Positions 20,350 through 30,531 of a stretch of 64,000 nt of DNA are shown here, piece by piece (position 1 is the first letter of the stretch; each line of letters opens with the position of its first letter). The position numbers and the translations under genes were made by a program. Origin of the DNA: an uncultured Clostridia bacterium (GTDB lineage: Bacteria > Bacillota > Clostridia > TANB77 > CAG-508). Where the stretch lies: the NCBI GenBank assembly GCA_934133165.1, contig CAKPAW010000002.1, positions 124,001-188,000 of the forward strand, read 5' to 3'. The notes below the pieces were generated by a model. That model saw nothing but the letters and a program-made list of their open reading frames with translations, was not told the origin of the DNA and ran no database searches.

Positions 20350-20685
20350 TTGAGAAAAAGAGATATAAAAAAGCAAGTTTGGTTAAATGAAAATGAAAAT
20401 AAAATCTTAAAAGAGAATGCAAAAAAATGTGGCTTAAATGAAAGTTCTTATTTAAGAAATTTAATAATTGGTTATAAACCGAAAGAACAACCAACGGAAA
20501 AAATGTTTGAAATAATTAATCAATTAAAATATGTTGGAATTAATTTAAACCAAATTGCAAGAAAAGCAAACAGTTTAGGTTTAGTTGATGCTCCTTTTTA
20601 TAAAAAAGTATATTCAAAATGGAATGAATTATCGGAACAAATAAAAAAGGAATTTTTAGATGTAGAAAAAAATGGCAATAACTAA
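20350..20685 (+). CDS. mobC: MobC-type relaxosome accessory protein
   Basis: 111 residues, TTG start behind AAGGAAAGG. It has a ribbon-helix-helix-like N-terminus (KKQVWLNENENKILKENAKKCG) and the MobC signature GINLNQIARKAN near residues 63-74. MobC binds oriT and assists strand opening by the relaxase. It overlaps the relaxase start by 14 bases. Confidence 0.85.
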   Translation: MRKRDIKKQVWLNENENKILKENAKKCGLNESSYLRNLIIGYKPKEQPTEKMFEIINQLKYVGINLNQIARKANSLGLVDAPFYKKVYSKWNELSEQIKKEFLDVEKNGNN

Positions 20686-22021
20686 AATTAAAAAAATAAA
20701 AAAGAGATTAGACCATGTTATAGATTATACTACTAATCCTAGTAAAACAAGTAAAGAAAATTATAGTGATTTGCACAATGTAATTGAATATACGAAGGCT
20801 TCGTATAAAACAGAAGAACAATTATATGTAACTGCTTTGAATTGTGATCAAGAAACAATATATGAAGATATGATGAGAACGAAAAGAAGATTTAGTAAAA
20901 CTGATGGGATTTTAGGATTTCATGTAATACAGTCTTTTAAAGAAAATGAAGTAACTCCAGAATTAGCACATAGCATTGGAGTACAACTTGCTAATGAACT
21001 TTGGAGTGATAAATATGAAGTTATAATTACAACACACTTAAATACTAATCATATTCACAATCACTTCTGTTTTAATTCTGTTTCATATATTGATGGAAAA
21101 AAATATCATGACTGTAATGAAACTTATGCTTTAATTAGAGAAACATCAGATAGAATTTGTGAAGAAAATAGATTGAGTGTAATTGATGAAAAGAAATGTC
21201 CAAAAAGTAAAATTAATTATAATAATTTTTATAAGGGACAAGCTCAAAAATCTAGTTACAATATGATAGTAAAAGAAGATATTGATTATGCAATAGCACA
21301 AGCATTTTCTTATAATGATTTCTTATCAATATTAAGAAAAATGGATTATACAATTACAAATCGTTATGGGAAATTAAGTGTTAGAAAAGAACCATATAAA
21401 AGAAATATAAGAATAGAAAGAGCTTTTGGAGATGATTATAAAATTGAAAATATTGAAAAGAAAATATATGAAGTGTCAGCAACAAGAGAATCATTCCCAG
21501 AAGTAAGAAGTAAAAAGTATAAAAGCAAAAGTAAATTAAATTTAAAAAATAGAAAAAAAGCAACAGGTATAAAAGCATTGTATTTTCATTATTGTTTTTT
21601 ACTAAAGGTTTTTCAAAAAAATAAGAATATACCTAAAAGATATTCAAAGGAATTAAAAGAAGAAATAAAAAGAATGGACAAGATTTCTAACGAAACAAGA
21701 TTTTTGTGTAACAAAGATATAAAGTCATTAGAAGAATTAAAAGCATATAAAAAATATTTAACTATTGATAGAAAAGAGTTAAAAAGCAAAATTGAAAGTT
21801 TATACAAAAAGAAGAAAAAAACAAATACAAAAATTGAAATTGAAAATATTAATACTGAAATAAAAATAATACAAGAAAAAATAAAAGAATTAAATTATGA
21901 AATTGAACTGGTTGAAGATATTGAACAAAGAGTACCAAAGATAAAAGAAAATATGGAAAAAGTTGAAAATGAAAATCCAGAACAAAGAAAGGAGAAAACA
22001 AGAGTTGAGCATATCAAGTGA
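20672..22021 (+). CDS. Relaxase, MOB-P family
   Basis: 449 residues. Motif III is clear: THLNTNHIHNHF, the His triad that binds the metal ion. The N-terminal YTTNPSKT supplies the region of the candidate catalytic tyrosine (Tyr19). The enzyme nicks oriT, attaches to the 5' end and pilots the strand through the coupling protein. The C-terminal 150 residues are a lysine-rich coiled coil. mobC overlaps its start and pcfB overlaps its end, so it is part of one mobilisation operon. Confidence 0.88.
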   Translation: MAITKIKKIKKRLDHVIDYTTNPSKTSKENYSDLHNVIEYTKASYKTEEQLYVTALNCDQETIYEDMMRTKRRFSKTDGILGFHVIQSFKENEVTPELAHSIGVQLANELWSDKYEVIITTHLNTNHIHNHFCFNSVSYIDGKKYHDCNETYALIRETSDRICEENRLSVIDEKKCPKSKINYNNFYKGQAQKSSYNMIVKEDIDYAIAQAFSYNDFLSILRKMDYTITNRYGKLSVRKEPYKRNIRIERAFGDDYKIENIEKKIYEVSATRESFPEVRSKKYKSKSKLNLKNRKKATGIKALYFHYCFLLKVFQKNKNIPKRYSKELKEEIKRMDKISNETRFLCNKDIKSLEELKAYKKYLTIDRKELKSKIESLYKKKKKTNTKIEIENINTEIKIIQEKIKELNYEIELVEDIEQRVPKIKENMEKVENENPEQRKEKTRVEHIK

Positions 22022-22805
22022 TTCGGCAGAACAAACTATTAGACTAACACTAGAAGGAGTTGAAGTAGTTGCTAGAATAAGTGGTGTAGCTGTAAAAAAT
22101 ATTGCAGCAGCATTATATACAATTTCTAAAGACCAAAAACAGACAAAAGGCAAAACAAGATTAAGCAACATGATAAAAAGTGATAATGAATTAAAAATCT
22201 TTTCAATAAAAAAGGAAGATTTACGAACATTTTATAGAGAAGCTAAAGGGTATGGAATTTTGTATTGTGCATTAGTTACCAAAAGTAATAAAAATATTGA
22301 CGGTATGGTTGATATTATGGTTAGAGCAAAAGACGCACCACAGGTTAATAGAATTGTAGACAGATTTAATTTATCAACATTTAGTAAAGCGTCAATTCAA
22401 ACTGATATTGAACAAGATAGAGAAAATGTAAAAAAAGAAAAAAATATATCTGATGCAGAACCAGATAAAGGAACAGAAAGAAAAGAAGTTAATGATAATA
22501 TGGTAGAAGATATATTATTTACACCAAAAGAAAATTCAAATCAAAACCCCGAAGTAGCAAAGACGGAAAAAAGCCCTCTGTCAGAGCATTCCTTGAAGAG
22601 CAAAAGCAATTCCGAAGGGGTTACTGAACCTGTGAAAAAAGAATCTGTAAAAAAGAAATTAAAAGAAGCAGAAGCAGAGTTGAAGGTTGAAACGGAATTG
22701 AAGAAAGCTCAAAAATTAAAAGAAAATGTAGTATTTGATTTACCAACAAAAAATGATACACAAATACCAAAACTAGATATTACAAATAAGGAAAGAGGAA
22801 AATAG
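22005..22805 (+). CDS. PcfB/DUF3801 family protein
   Basis: 266 residues from TTG 22005, supported by AAAGGAG and by the family opening SDSAEQTIRLTLEG. It carries the DUF3801 core (VKNIAAALYTISKDQK...KEDLRTFYREAKGYGILYC). The C-terminal third is charged and low in complexity. PcfB-type proteins sit next to the relaxase and coupling protein and are thought to help load substrate DNA. It overlaps the relaxase stop by 17 bases. Confidence 0.8.
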   Translation: MSISSDSAEQTIRLTLEGVEVVARISGVAVKNIAAALYTISKDQKQTKGKTRLSNMIKSDNELKIFSIKKEDLRTFYREAKGYGILYCALVTKSNKNIDGMVDIMVRAKDAPQVNRIVDRFNLSTFSKASIQTDIEQDRENVKKEKNISDAEPDKGTERKEVNDNMVEDILFTPKENSNQNPEVAKTEKSPLSEHSLKSKSNSEGVTEPVKKESVKKKLKEAEAELKVETELKKAQKLKENVVFDLPTKNDTQIPKLDITNKERGK

Positions 22806-23681
22806 ATGATAGAATTAGAAGATGTATTTTCTAATTTTGAAAGAAAAAATAGAAAATACAATAAGGAAGAATGGATTGATTATAAAAGAAAAGAAAAACA
22901 AGATGTTTATAAGCTAATTGATGAAAGTGCAGAAAAAATAGTACAAAATGGCGAAGAATTTAAGAAATACCTAAATACTTTAAGTAAATTTGAACAATAT
23001 TCTGTCGCAAATACTTTATTAATAAATGCACAAATGCCAGAAGCAATTATGCTAAAAGATTTTGATAACTGGACAAGCATTGGTGGTTATCCAAAGAAAA
23101 ATAGAAAACCAGATATAAAAATATTAGAACCAGCAGACACTTATATGAGAGAAGATGGTAGTATTGGAACTAATTATAATGTAAAATATTTGACAGATAT
23201 TTCTCAAGTTAATATAAGGCAAAGAGCAAGAGAAATAAGATATGATGATAAATTATTATTAAAAGTTTTCTTACAGTCAAGTCAAGCGAGAATTGAAGTT
23301 GTAGATAAAATTGAAAATACTGATAGAGTTGCACTATATGATTTTGAAAATGATGTTTTACAAATAGCTAGATGCGAAGATAGAACAAAACTTTTCAATG
23401 AATTGACGCAAGAATTAGCAAAACAAGAAATAGGCGAAAATTGTGATTATGCAGATTTTAAAGTCAATGCTGTATCGTATATGATTTGTAAAAAATATAA
23501 TTTGAATTTTTTAAATTATAATATTACAGATATACCTTATGGTTTAACTACAATGTCAGCAAAGGAGATTAGAGAACAATTAGAGCCTATTCATGATTCT
23601 ATGGAAAGTATAAGTGGAAGAATAAGTCATAATATCGAAAGTATTTCAAGACAAAATAGAGAAAAAGAACAAGCAAGATAG
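22806..23681 (+). CDS. ArdC-like N-terminal domain protein
   Basis: 291 residues. The first 190 residues follow the ArdC/LtrC N-terminal single-stranded-DNA-binding fold (FEQYSVANTLLINAQMPEAIMLKDFDNWTSIGGYPKK...IKILEP). The C-terminus has no clear metallopeptidase HExxH; ELTQELAKQE occupies that place, so it is probably a degenerate version. It starts directly after the pcfB stop. A likely role is protection of incoming single-stranded DNA. Confidence 0.65.
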   Translation: MIELEDVFSNFERKNRKYNKEEWIDYKRKEKQDVYKLIDESAEKIVQNGEEFKKYLNTLSKFEQYSVANTLLINAQMPEAIMLKDFDNWTSIGGYPKKNRKPDIKILEPADTYMREDGSIGTNYNVKYLTDISQVNIRQRAREIRYDDKLLLKVFLQSSQARIEVVDKIENTDRVALYDFENDVLQIARCEDRTKLFNELTQELAKQEIGENCDYADFKVNAVSYMICKKYNLNFLNYNITDIPYGLTTMSAKEIREQLEPIHDSMESISGRISHNIESISRQNREKEQAR

Positions 23682-23691
23682 GAGGCAATTA

Positions 23692-23889
23692 TTGGAAGAA
23701 CAAATAATTTTAGTTTTAAATAAGTATGAATTTGGTTTAATAGTAAATGCTTTAAATGAACTTCGTACAGATTTACAAAAGGAAAACAAAGATAGAGAAC
23801 CTGTAAATGAATTGCTTTTAAGATTACTAAATACCCCAGTAAAAAAGAAAAGTATATTTAAAAGAGAGCGAATAGTAAGCGAAAGATAA
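23692..23889 (+). CDS. Small element protein, 65 residues
   Basis: TTG start with GGAGG 6 bases upstream. Helical; the EPVNELLLRLLNTP segment matches the 48-residue protein at the left end of the element (3146-3292). It lies between the ArdC-like protein and the coupling protein, where CTn elements usually keep a small gene of unknown role. Confidence 0.6.
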   Translation: MEEQIILVLNKYEFGLIVNALNELRTDLQKENKDREPVNELLLRLLNTPVKKKSIFKRERIVSER

Positions 23890-23908
23890 TAATCAACAAA
23901 ATACTCTT

Positions 23909-25691
23909 TTGTATATATTAGGAATTATACCAGTTATATGGTTATCATTATTAATAGCACCATATATAAGGGGTGGACTTGCAGAAGTAATAAAAAAATT
24001 TGGCGAAATAAGTTCAAATCCTTTTAATATTATATGGTGCGAGTATAGTTTAAAAACTATAATTATTGCACTATGTATTTATATTTTAGGAATAGGAATG
24101 TATGAATCTACGAGAAAAAATTATCGTAGAAGAGAAGAATATGGTTCAGCAAAATGGGGTATTGTTAGTGCAATAAATAAAAAATATAGACAAAAGCCAT
24201 TTTGTGATAATAAAATTTTAACAAAAAATTTAGCTTTAGGATTAGATGGAAAAAGGCATAGAAGAAACTTAAATGTTTTAGTATGTGGTGGAAGTGGTGC
24301 AGGAAAAACAAGATTTTATTGCAAACCAAATGTTATGCAATGTAGTTCAAAATGCTCCTATGTAATTCTTGATCCGAAGCGGAGAAATTTTAAGAGATAC
24401 AGGAAATCTATTAGAGAAAAAAGGTTATGAAGTAAGAGTTTTAGACTTAATCAATATGGAGAAAAGTCATTGTTATAATCCTTTTGTATATCTAAAAACT
24501 GACAATGATGTGCAAAGATTAGTAACAAATTTATTTAAGAGTACAACTCCTAAACGGAAGTCAAAGCCAAGATCCTTTTTGGGATACAGCAGGAAGTATG
24601 TTATTACTTGCTCTTATTTTTTATCTAAAATATGAAGCGCCAGAAGAAGAGCAGAACTTTCCGATGGTACTTGAGATGCTTCGTGCAGCAGATGTAAACG
24701 AAGAACAAGAAAATCCTATAAGTGCAGTGGATATTTTATTCGATAAATTGGAATATGAAAATCCAGAACATATTGCTTTAAAATATTATAGAAATTATAG
24801 GTCAGGTTCTGCAAAGACATTAAAATCAATACAAATTACTTTAGCAGCAAGATTAGAAAAGTTTAACTTGGAAAGTCTTGCTAATATTGTTAAGTATGAT
24901 GAATTAGATTTGCCAAGTTTAGGCGAAAAGAAAGTAGCATTATTTGCCTTAATTCCAGATAATGATACAAGTTTTAATTTTCTAGTAAGTATTTTATATA
25001 CACAATTATTTCAACAGTTATTTTATATAGCTGACCATAAATATGGTGGCAGTTTGCCAGTCCATGTTCATTTTGTGATGGACGAATTTGCAAATGTTAG
25101 TCTACCAGATGACTTCGATAAAATTTTAAGTGTAATGAGGTCAAGGTCAGTTTCTGTTTCTATCATTCTCCAAAACCTAGCACAATTAAAGGCGTTATTC
25201 GATAAGCAATGGGAAAGTATTGTACGGAAATTGCGATACTTTTTTGTATTTGGGTGGAAATGAACAAAGTACCCATAAATATGTATCTGAGCTATTACGG
25301 AAAAGAAACAATAGATCTAGATACACATGGGAAAAGTTCAGGGAGAAGTGGTAATTATTCTACAAATTATCAAATCGCTGGGAGAGAAAAAATGACACCA
25401 GATGAAGTGCGTTTATTAGATAATAATTATGCACTTTGTTTTATTCGTGGCGAAAGACCAATTAAAGACTATAAATATGATATTTTAAAACACCCTAATA
25501 TTGCTTTAACTACTGATGGTGGTGAAAAACCATATATTCATGGCAAAACTGATAAGGCATCAGCTTCTATTATTGTGCTAGATGAAAATAATGGAGAAGA
25601 AATAGTAACAAATTTTGAAGAAAATGAATTACTAGAAAATTATGAATTATTGTCAGAAGAAGAAGTTGAGGCATTTATTAGGGAGGAATAA
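23909..25691 (+). CDS. VirD4/TcpA coupling protein with four +1 CGG frameshifts
   Basis: Skipping C at 24380, 24555, 25225 and 25298 gives one 592-residue frame with the full TraG/VirD4 pattern. There are N-terminal membrane helices, VCGGSGAGKT (Walker A, near residue 130), ILDPKGEILRDTG, TTPKGSQSQDPFWDTAG, HFVMDEFANVSLPDDF (Walker B) and the IVGNCDTFLYLGGNEQSTHKY...ELLGKETID block. Each CGG replaces a conserved Gly. The ATPase links relaxosome to channel. No ribosome site lies before TTG 23909; the frame is open upstream to the previous gene, so the true start may be a non-standard codon. Confidence 0.88.
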
Positions 25692-25698
25692 ATACACA

Positions 25699-26019
25699 TT
25701 GAAAAATAAAAAAATATTAAAACAAGTTTTAAAAAATATTGCAAGAATTTTATTTTATATAGTTATCTTATTTACAGCACAAGCAAGCAATGTTTTTGCT
25801 GCTGATGACCCATTAGCAGTGGTAAATAATCTTTCAAATTTTATCTTTGGATTAATTCGTGCTGTTGGTATGATTATACTTGGTTTTGGAGTAGTACAAG
25901 TTGGTATGAGTTTGAAATCACACGATCCCAGTCAGCGAGCAAATGGAATAATGACTCTAGCAGGTGGAATTGTAATCACATTTGCAAAAGAAATTTTAAA
26001 TATAATAACAGGTGGATAA
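25699..26019 (+). CDS. Maff2-family small membrane protein (VirB2-like)
   Basis: 106 residues from TTG 25699 with GGGAGGA upstream. A signal-like helix ending VFAADDP is followed by two hydrophobic helices (about 50-70 and 85-103). Maff2 proteins occupy this position in Tn1549/CTn elements and resemble pilin subunits of type IV secretion. The gene overlaps nothing but follows the coupling protein within 10 bases. Confidence 0.8.
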   Translation: MKNKKILKQVLKNIARILFYIVILFTAQASNVFAADDPLAVVNNLSNFIFGLIRAVGMIILGFGVVQVGMSLKSHDPSQRANGIMTLAGGIVITFAKEILNIITGG

Positions 26020-26061
26020 CAAGGGCAAGTTTATAGCTTGCCTTTTAAAAGGGAGTGAAAA

Positions 26062-26640
26062 ATGAGAAAAAAATATCAAATAATTTATGCTGATCCACCT
26101 TGGCAATATAAAGTGTGGTCAAAAAAAGAAAAGAAAAGAAGTGCTGAAAATCATTATCCGACTATGAAAATAGAAGAAATTATTAGTTTGAAAGAATGTA
26201 TAGAAAATATTTCTGATGAAAATTGTATTTTGTTTTTATGGGTTACATTCCCATGTTTATTAGAAGGACTAGAAGTTATGAAACAATGGGGATTTAAGTA
26301 TAAAACTTGTGGATTTAATTGGGTAAAAAGAAATAAAAAAAGTAACACATATTTTTTTGGATTAGGTTATTGGACAAGAGCAAATTCAGAAATTTGTTTA
26401 ATTGGAACAAAAGGAACAATAAAAAGAAAATCCAGTAGTGTATTTCAGATTATAGATACGCCAATAGAAGAACACAGTAAAAAACCAGCAGTTGTAAGAG
26501 AAAAAATTGTTGAACTTGTTGGAGATTTACCAAGAATTGAATTGTTTGCAAGAGAGAAAACTAAAGGCTGGGATGTATGGGGTAATGAAGTCGAAAGTGA
26601 TATTGAATTAGAAAATTATAGGATGGGGGTTGAAAATTGA
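26062..26640 (+). CDS. MT-A70 family N6-adenine DNA methyltransferase
   Basis: 192 residues. The catalytic DPPW motif is at residues 11-14, after the IIYA strand. The conserved W-V-KRN and YWTRANSEICLIGTKG segments follow, with the C-terminal ELFAREKTKGWDVWGNE. MT-A70 proteins methylate adenine; orphan versions in conjugative elements probably protect against restriction in a new host. GGAGTG precedes the start, and the stop overlaps the virB6-like start. Confidence 0.88.
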   Translation: MRKKYQIIYADPPWQYKVWSKKEKKRSAENHYPTMKIEEIISLKECIENISDENCILFLWVTFPCLLEGLEVMKQWGFKYKTCGFNWVKRNKKSNTYFFGLGYWTRANSEICLIGTKGTIKRKSSSVFQIIDTPIEEHSKKPAVVREKIVELVGDLPRIELFAREKTKGWDVWGNEVESDIELENYRMGVEN

Positions 26641-27468
26641 ATTGGGTTGTAGGAAATTTACAAAATGCAATCGAAACATGGAACTCTAAATTAAGCGAAA
26701 TATGGACACTTGTTTCTCAATCTCCTGTTGATTTTAAAGGTGGAACAATTTGGAATGTAATTACTAATATTCATGGTGCAATGCAAGCAATAGGACTAGC
26801 ATTATTAGTATTATTTTTTGTTATTGGAGTAATGAAAACTTGTGGGAGTTTTGCAGAAGTTAAAAAGCCAGAACACGCATTGAAACTTTTTATTCGTTTT
26901 GCAATAGCAAAAGCAATGGTAACATATGGTTTGGAATTAATGATGGCAATATTTAAAATAGTACAAGGAATTGCAAGTACAATAATGACATCAGCAGGAC
27001 TCGGAGGAACAACACAAACTGTTTTACCAAATGAAATAATACAAGCAGTTGAAGCTTGTAATTTTTTTGAAAGCATACCATTGTGGGCAGTTACATTAAT
27101 ACGGAGGACTATTTATAACAGTTCTTTCATTTGTAATGATATTAACTGTATATGGAAGATTCTTTAAAATATATCTTTATACAGCATTATCTCCAGTAGC
27201 ACTTGCTAGTTTTGCTGGAGAGCCAACACAGAACATTGGTAGAAGCTTTATAAAAGGTTACAGTGCAGTTTGCTTAGAAGGTGTAATTATTATGCTTTCA
27301 TGCGTAATATTTTCATTATTTGCATCAAGTCCACCAGTTATAGATACAAATGCAGCAGCAGTGAATATGGTATGGAAATATATAGGAGAACTAATATTTA
27401 ATATGTTGGTATTGGTTGGAACGGTAAAAATTTCAGATAGATTAGTAAGAGAAATGTTAGGAATATAG
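26637..27468 (+). CDS. VirB6/TrbL-like channel protein (+1 frameshift at CGG 27102-27104)
   Basis: With the C at 27102 skipped, the frame is 276 residues with six or more hydrophobic helices, the layout of the VirB6-like CD1107-type proteins of CTn elements. The break lies at WAVTLI-GGLFITVLSF, a Gly-Gly turn opening a helix. TTG 26637 overlaps the previous stop and has GGATGGGGG upstream. It forms the inner-membrane channel of the transfer machine. Confidence 0.85.
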
Positions 27469-27477
27469 GAGGTAAAA

Positions 27478-27807
27478 TTGAAGGTAACAATAGAAGAGAT
27501 AGAAGAAGATTTATGTGATTTGGATACAGAATATAGAGAAGCTTTAGCAAAAGGTTTAGTTGATATGAAATATTTAAGTGATACACCTTTATCATTGAAA
27601 TATGGAACAGATATGCAACAGCAAGAGTTAAAAAGAGTTTATTCAAAACCTTTATCAGGAAAGCAATTAAAAGATATTATTAACTATATTTCAAAAGATA
27701 TGCAGGGAGATTATCAGTATGGAAGATATAAAGGTATAGCTTCTATGTATTTAAATATAGCAGACCAAATTATAGCAGATAAAAATAAAGGAAGAGAGGC
27801 AAGATAA
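27478..27807 (+). CDS. Hypothetical transfer-region protein, 109 residues
   Basis: TTG start behind TAGGAGG. A soluble, mostly helical protein with a conserved-looking Tyr/Gly segment (DMQGDYQYGRYKGIASMYLNIAD). Genes of this size commonly lie between VirB6-like and PrgI-like genes in this element family; function unknown. Confidence 0.6.
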   Translation: MKVTIEEIEEDLCDLDTEYREALAKGLVDMKYLSDTPLSLKYGTDMQQQELKRVYSKPLSGKQLKDIINYISKDMQGDYQYGRYKGIASMYLNIADQIIADKNKGREAR

Positions 27808-27808
27808 A

Positions 27809-28216
27809 CTGGAAGTAAAAATAAATAAAGAGATAAGAGATTTTACAGAAAGTATATTCTTTGGTTTATCATTAAGACAATTTATCTTTTCAATATTAGC
27901 TTGTATAGTTGCTGTTATTGTATATTTTGTATTAAAACCATTCTTTGGAATAGAAACATTATCATGGTTGTGCATCTTATGTGCAGTTCCTTTTGCTGTA
28001 ATAGGTTTTTTGAAATATAACGGAATGACAGCTGAAAAGTTTATTAGTGCATGGATAAAATCAGTTATTCTAACACCAAATAGATTAACATTTAAACCAA
28101 AGAATTTATATTATGAAGAGATGATTATAAGAGAAAAAGAAAAAATAAAAGAAGAAAAGAAAAACAAGAGGAGGAAAACAAAAACTATTGAAAATTCTAA
28201 ACAGAACATTATTTAA
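27809..28216 (+). CDS. PrgI-family membrane protein
   Basis: 135 residues if started at CTG 27809, the only start-like codon before the conserved N-terminus (EVKINKEIRDFTESIFFGLSLRQFI). Two transmembrane helices follow (about 25-45 and 50-70), then a basic tail. PrgI proteins precede VirB4 in Gram-positive type IV systems. GAGAGG lies 8 bases before CTG. It overlaps the virB4 start by 29 bases. Confidence 0.75.
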   Translation: MEVKINKEIRDFTESIFFGLSLRQFIFSILACIVAVIVYFVLKPFFGIETLSWLCILCAVPFAVIGFLKYNGMTAEKFISAWIKSVILTPNRLTFKPKNLYYEEMIIREKEKIKEEKKNKRRKTKTIENSKQNII

Positions 28217-30531
28217 GAAAGACAAGGAAAAGTTTAAAATACCAAAAAGTGTGCAAGATGCCATACCCATTGATGCAATGTGGGAAGATGGCATCTTTTT
28301 AGTTGGAAAAAATAAATATTCTAAATGTTTTAAATTTACAGATATAAATTATTCTGTTGCCAGTAGAGAAGATAAAGAAGAAATGTTTTTAGAATATTCA
28401 GAACTTTTAAATTCCTTTGACACAGGGGCAACAAGTAAAATTACTATAATAAATAGAAGATTAAATAAACTAGATTTTCAAAAGACAATGTTTATTAAAT
28501 TAGAAGATGATGAGTTAGATAAATATAGAAAAGAATATAATAAAATGCTTTTAGATAAAGCAACAGCGTCAAATGGAATTGTGCAAGAAAAGTGCATAAC
28601 TATAACAATAGAAAAGAAAAATATAGAAGATGCAAGATTATATTTTTTACGAATTGGAACGGAATTAATAAACAAATTTAAAGAATTAGGTTCTGTATGT
28701 GTTGAGCTAGAAGCGGTAGAAAGATTACAACTTTTTCATGATTTTTATAGAGTTGGAGAAGAAACAGCCTTTAATTTTGACTTTATTTCAAATATGAGAA
28801 AAGGGCATAGTTTTAAAGATTATATTTGTCCTGACACTTTTGAAATAAAAGATGATTATATAAAAATTGGTAATAGATATGCTAGAGTTTTATTTTTAAA
28901 AGAGTATGCAAATTATATTAAAGATAGTATGGTTGCAGAACTTACAGATATAAATAAAAACTCAATGATGAGTATAGATGTAATACCAATTGCAATGGAC
29001 GAAGCAGTTCGAGAAGCAGAAAATAGAAGATTAGGAGTAGAAACGAATATAACTAATTGGCAACGCAGACAGAACGCGAATAATAACTTTTCAGCTATAA
29101 TCCCTTATGATTTAGAGATGCAAAGGGAACAAAGTAAAGAATTTTTGGATGACTTAATAACACGAGATCAAAGAATGTTTATGTCTGTTTTAACTATGGT
29201 ACACACAGCAGAAACAAAAGAAGAATTAGACAACGATACAGAAGAAATATTGACAATAGCAAGGAAAAACTTATGTCAGTTTGGAGTTCTTAAATTTCAA
29301 CAATTAGATGGATTAAATACAGCAATGCCATTTGGAGTTAGAAAAATTGATACTTTAAGAACTTTGACAACAGAGTCCCTTGCTGTTTTTATGCCGTTTA
29401 GAGTACAAGAAATTAGAGAAACTAATGGAATATATTACGGACAAAATGTTATATCAAAAAATATGATAATAGCAGATAGAAAAAAATTATTAAATGGAAA
29501 TAGTTTAGTTTTTGGAGTAAGTGGAAGTGGTAAATCTTTTATAACAAAAGAAGAAATTGTTTTTACTATGCTTAAAGATAAAAACGCAGATGTAATCGTT
29601 ATTGATCCAGAAAATGAATATACTCCATTAGTAAAAGCACTAGGTGGAGAAGTTATAAAAGTTTCAGCTACAAGTGGAAATCATATAAATGCTATGGACA
29701 TGAACAAGAATTACGCAGATGGAGCAAATCCTGTTATTTTGAAATCAGAATTTATACTTTCACTTTGTGAACAACTTATAGGAAGTGATAATTTAGGAGC
29801 AAAACAAAAATCAATAATTGATAGATGCACGGCAAGTACCTATCGTTATTACTTACAAGGAAACTATCAAGGAATGCCACCAACATTACAAGACTTTTAT
29901 CAAGAATTGTTAAAACAAGAAGAAACAGAAGCAAAAGAAATAGCACTTGCTATTGAACTTTTTGTAAATGGTAGTTTAAATACTTTTGCAAAACAAACTA
30001 ATGTAGATACAGAAAATAGATTAATTTGCTATAATATTTTAGATTTAGGAAAACAATTATTACCACTTGGTATGTTAGTAGTTTTAGATTCAATACTAAA
30101 TAGAATAACACAAAATAGGGCAAAAGGAAGAAACACTTATATATTTATAGATGAGATTTATTTATTATTAAGAAATGAATATTCAGCAAATTTTTTATAT
30201 ACACTTTGGAAAAGAGTTAGAAAATATGGAGCATATTTAATAGGAATAACACAAAATGTTGAAGATATGTTACAAAATAATACAGCTAGAGCAATGATGG
30301 CAAATAGTGAATTGATTATTATGCTTAATCAGGCTAGTACAGATAGAGCAGAACTTGCAAAACTACTTAATATATCAGATTTACAATTATCATATATTAC
30401 AAATGTTGGATCTGGAGAAGGTTTATTAAAAATAGGTAGTTCATTGATTCCTTTTTCTAATAAATTTCCAAAAGATACAGAATTGTATAAATTAATGACA
30501 ACAAAATTACGGAGAAGGTGCAACTATATAA
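28188..30531 (+). CDS. VirB4/TraE conjugation ATPase (+1 frameshift at CGG 30510-30512)
   Basis: 780 residues when the C at 30510 is skipped. Walker A is GVSGSGKSF near residue 442, Walker B is TYIFIDEIYLLL near 648, and GITQNVEDML follows. CGG comes just before the end: the shift gives LGEGATI and a stop at 30529-30531 that overlaps the sortase ATG. Without it the frame runs straight into sortase and would make a 1023-residue fusion. The ATPase powers substrate export and channel assembly. TTG start with GAGGAGG. Confidence 0.9.
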
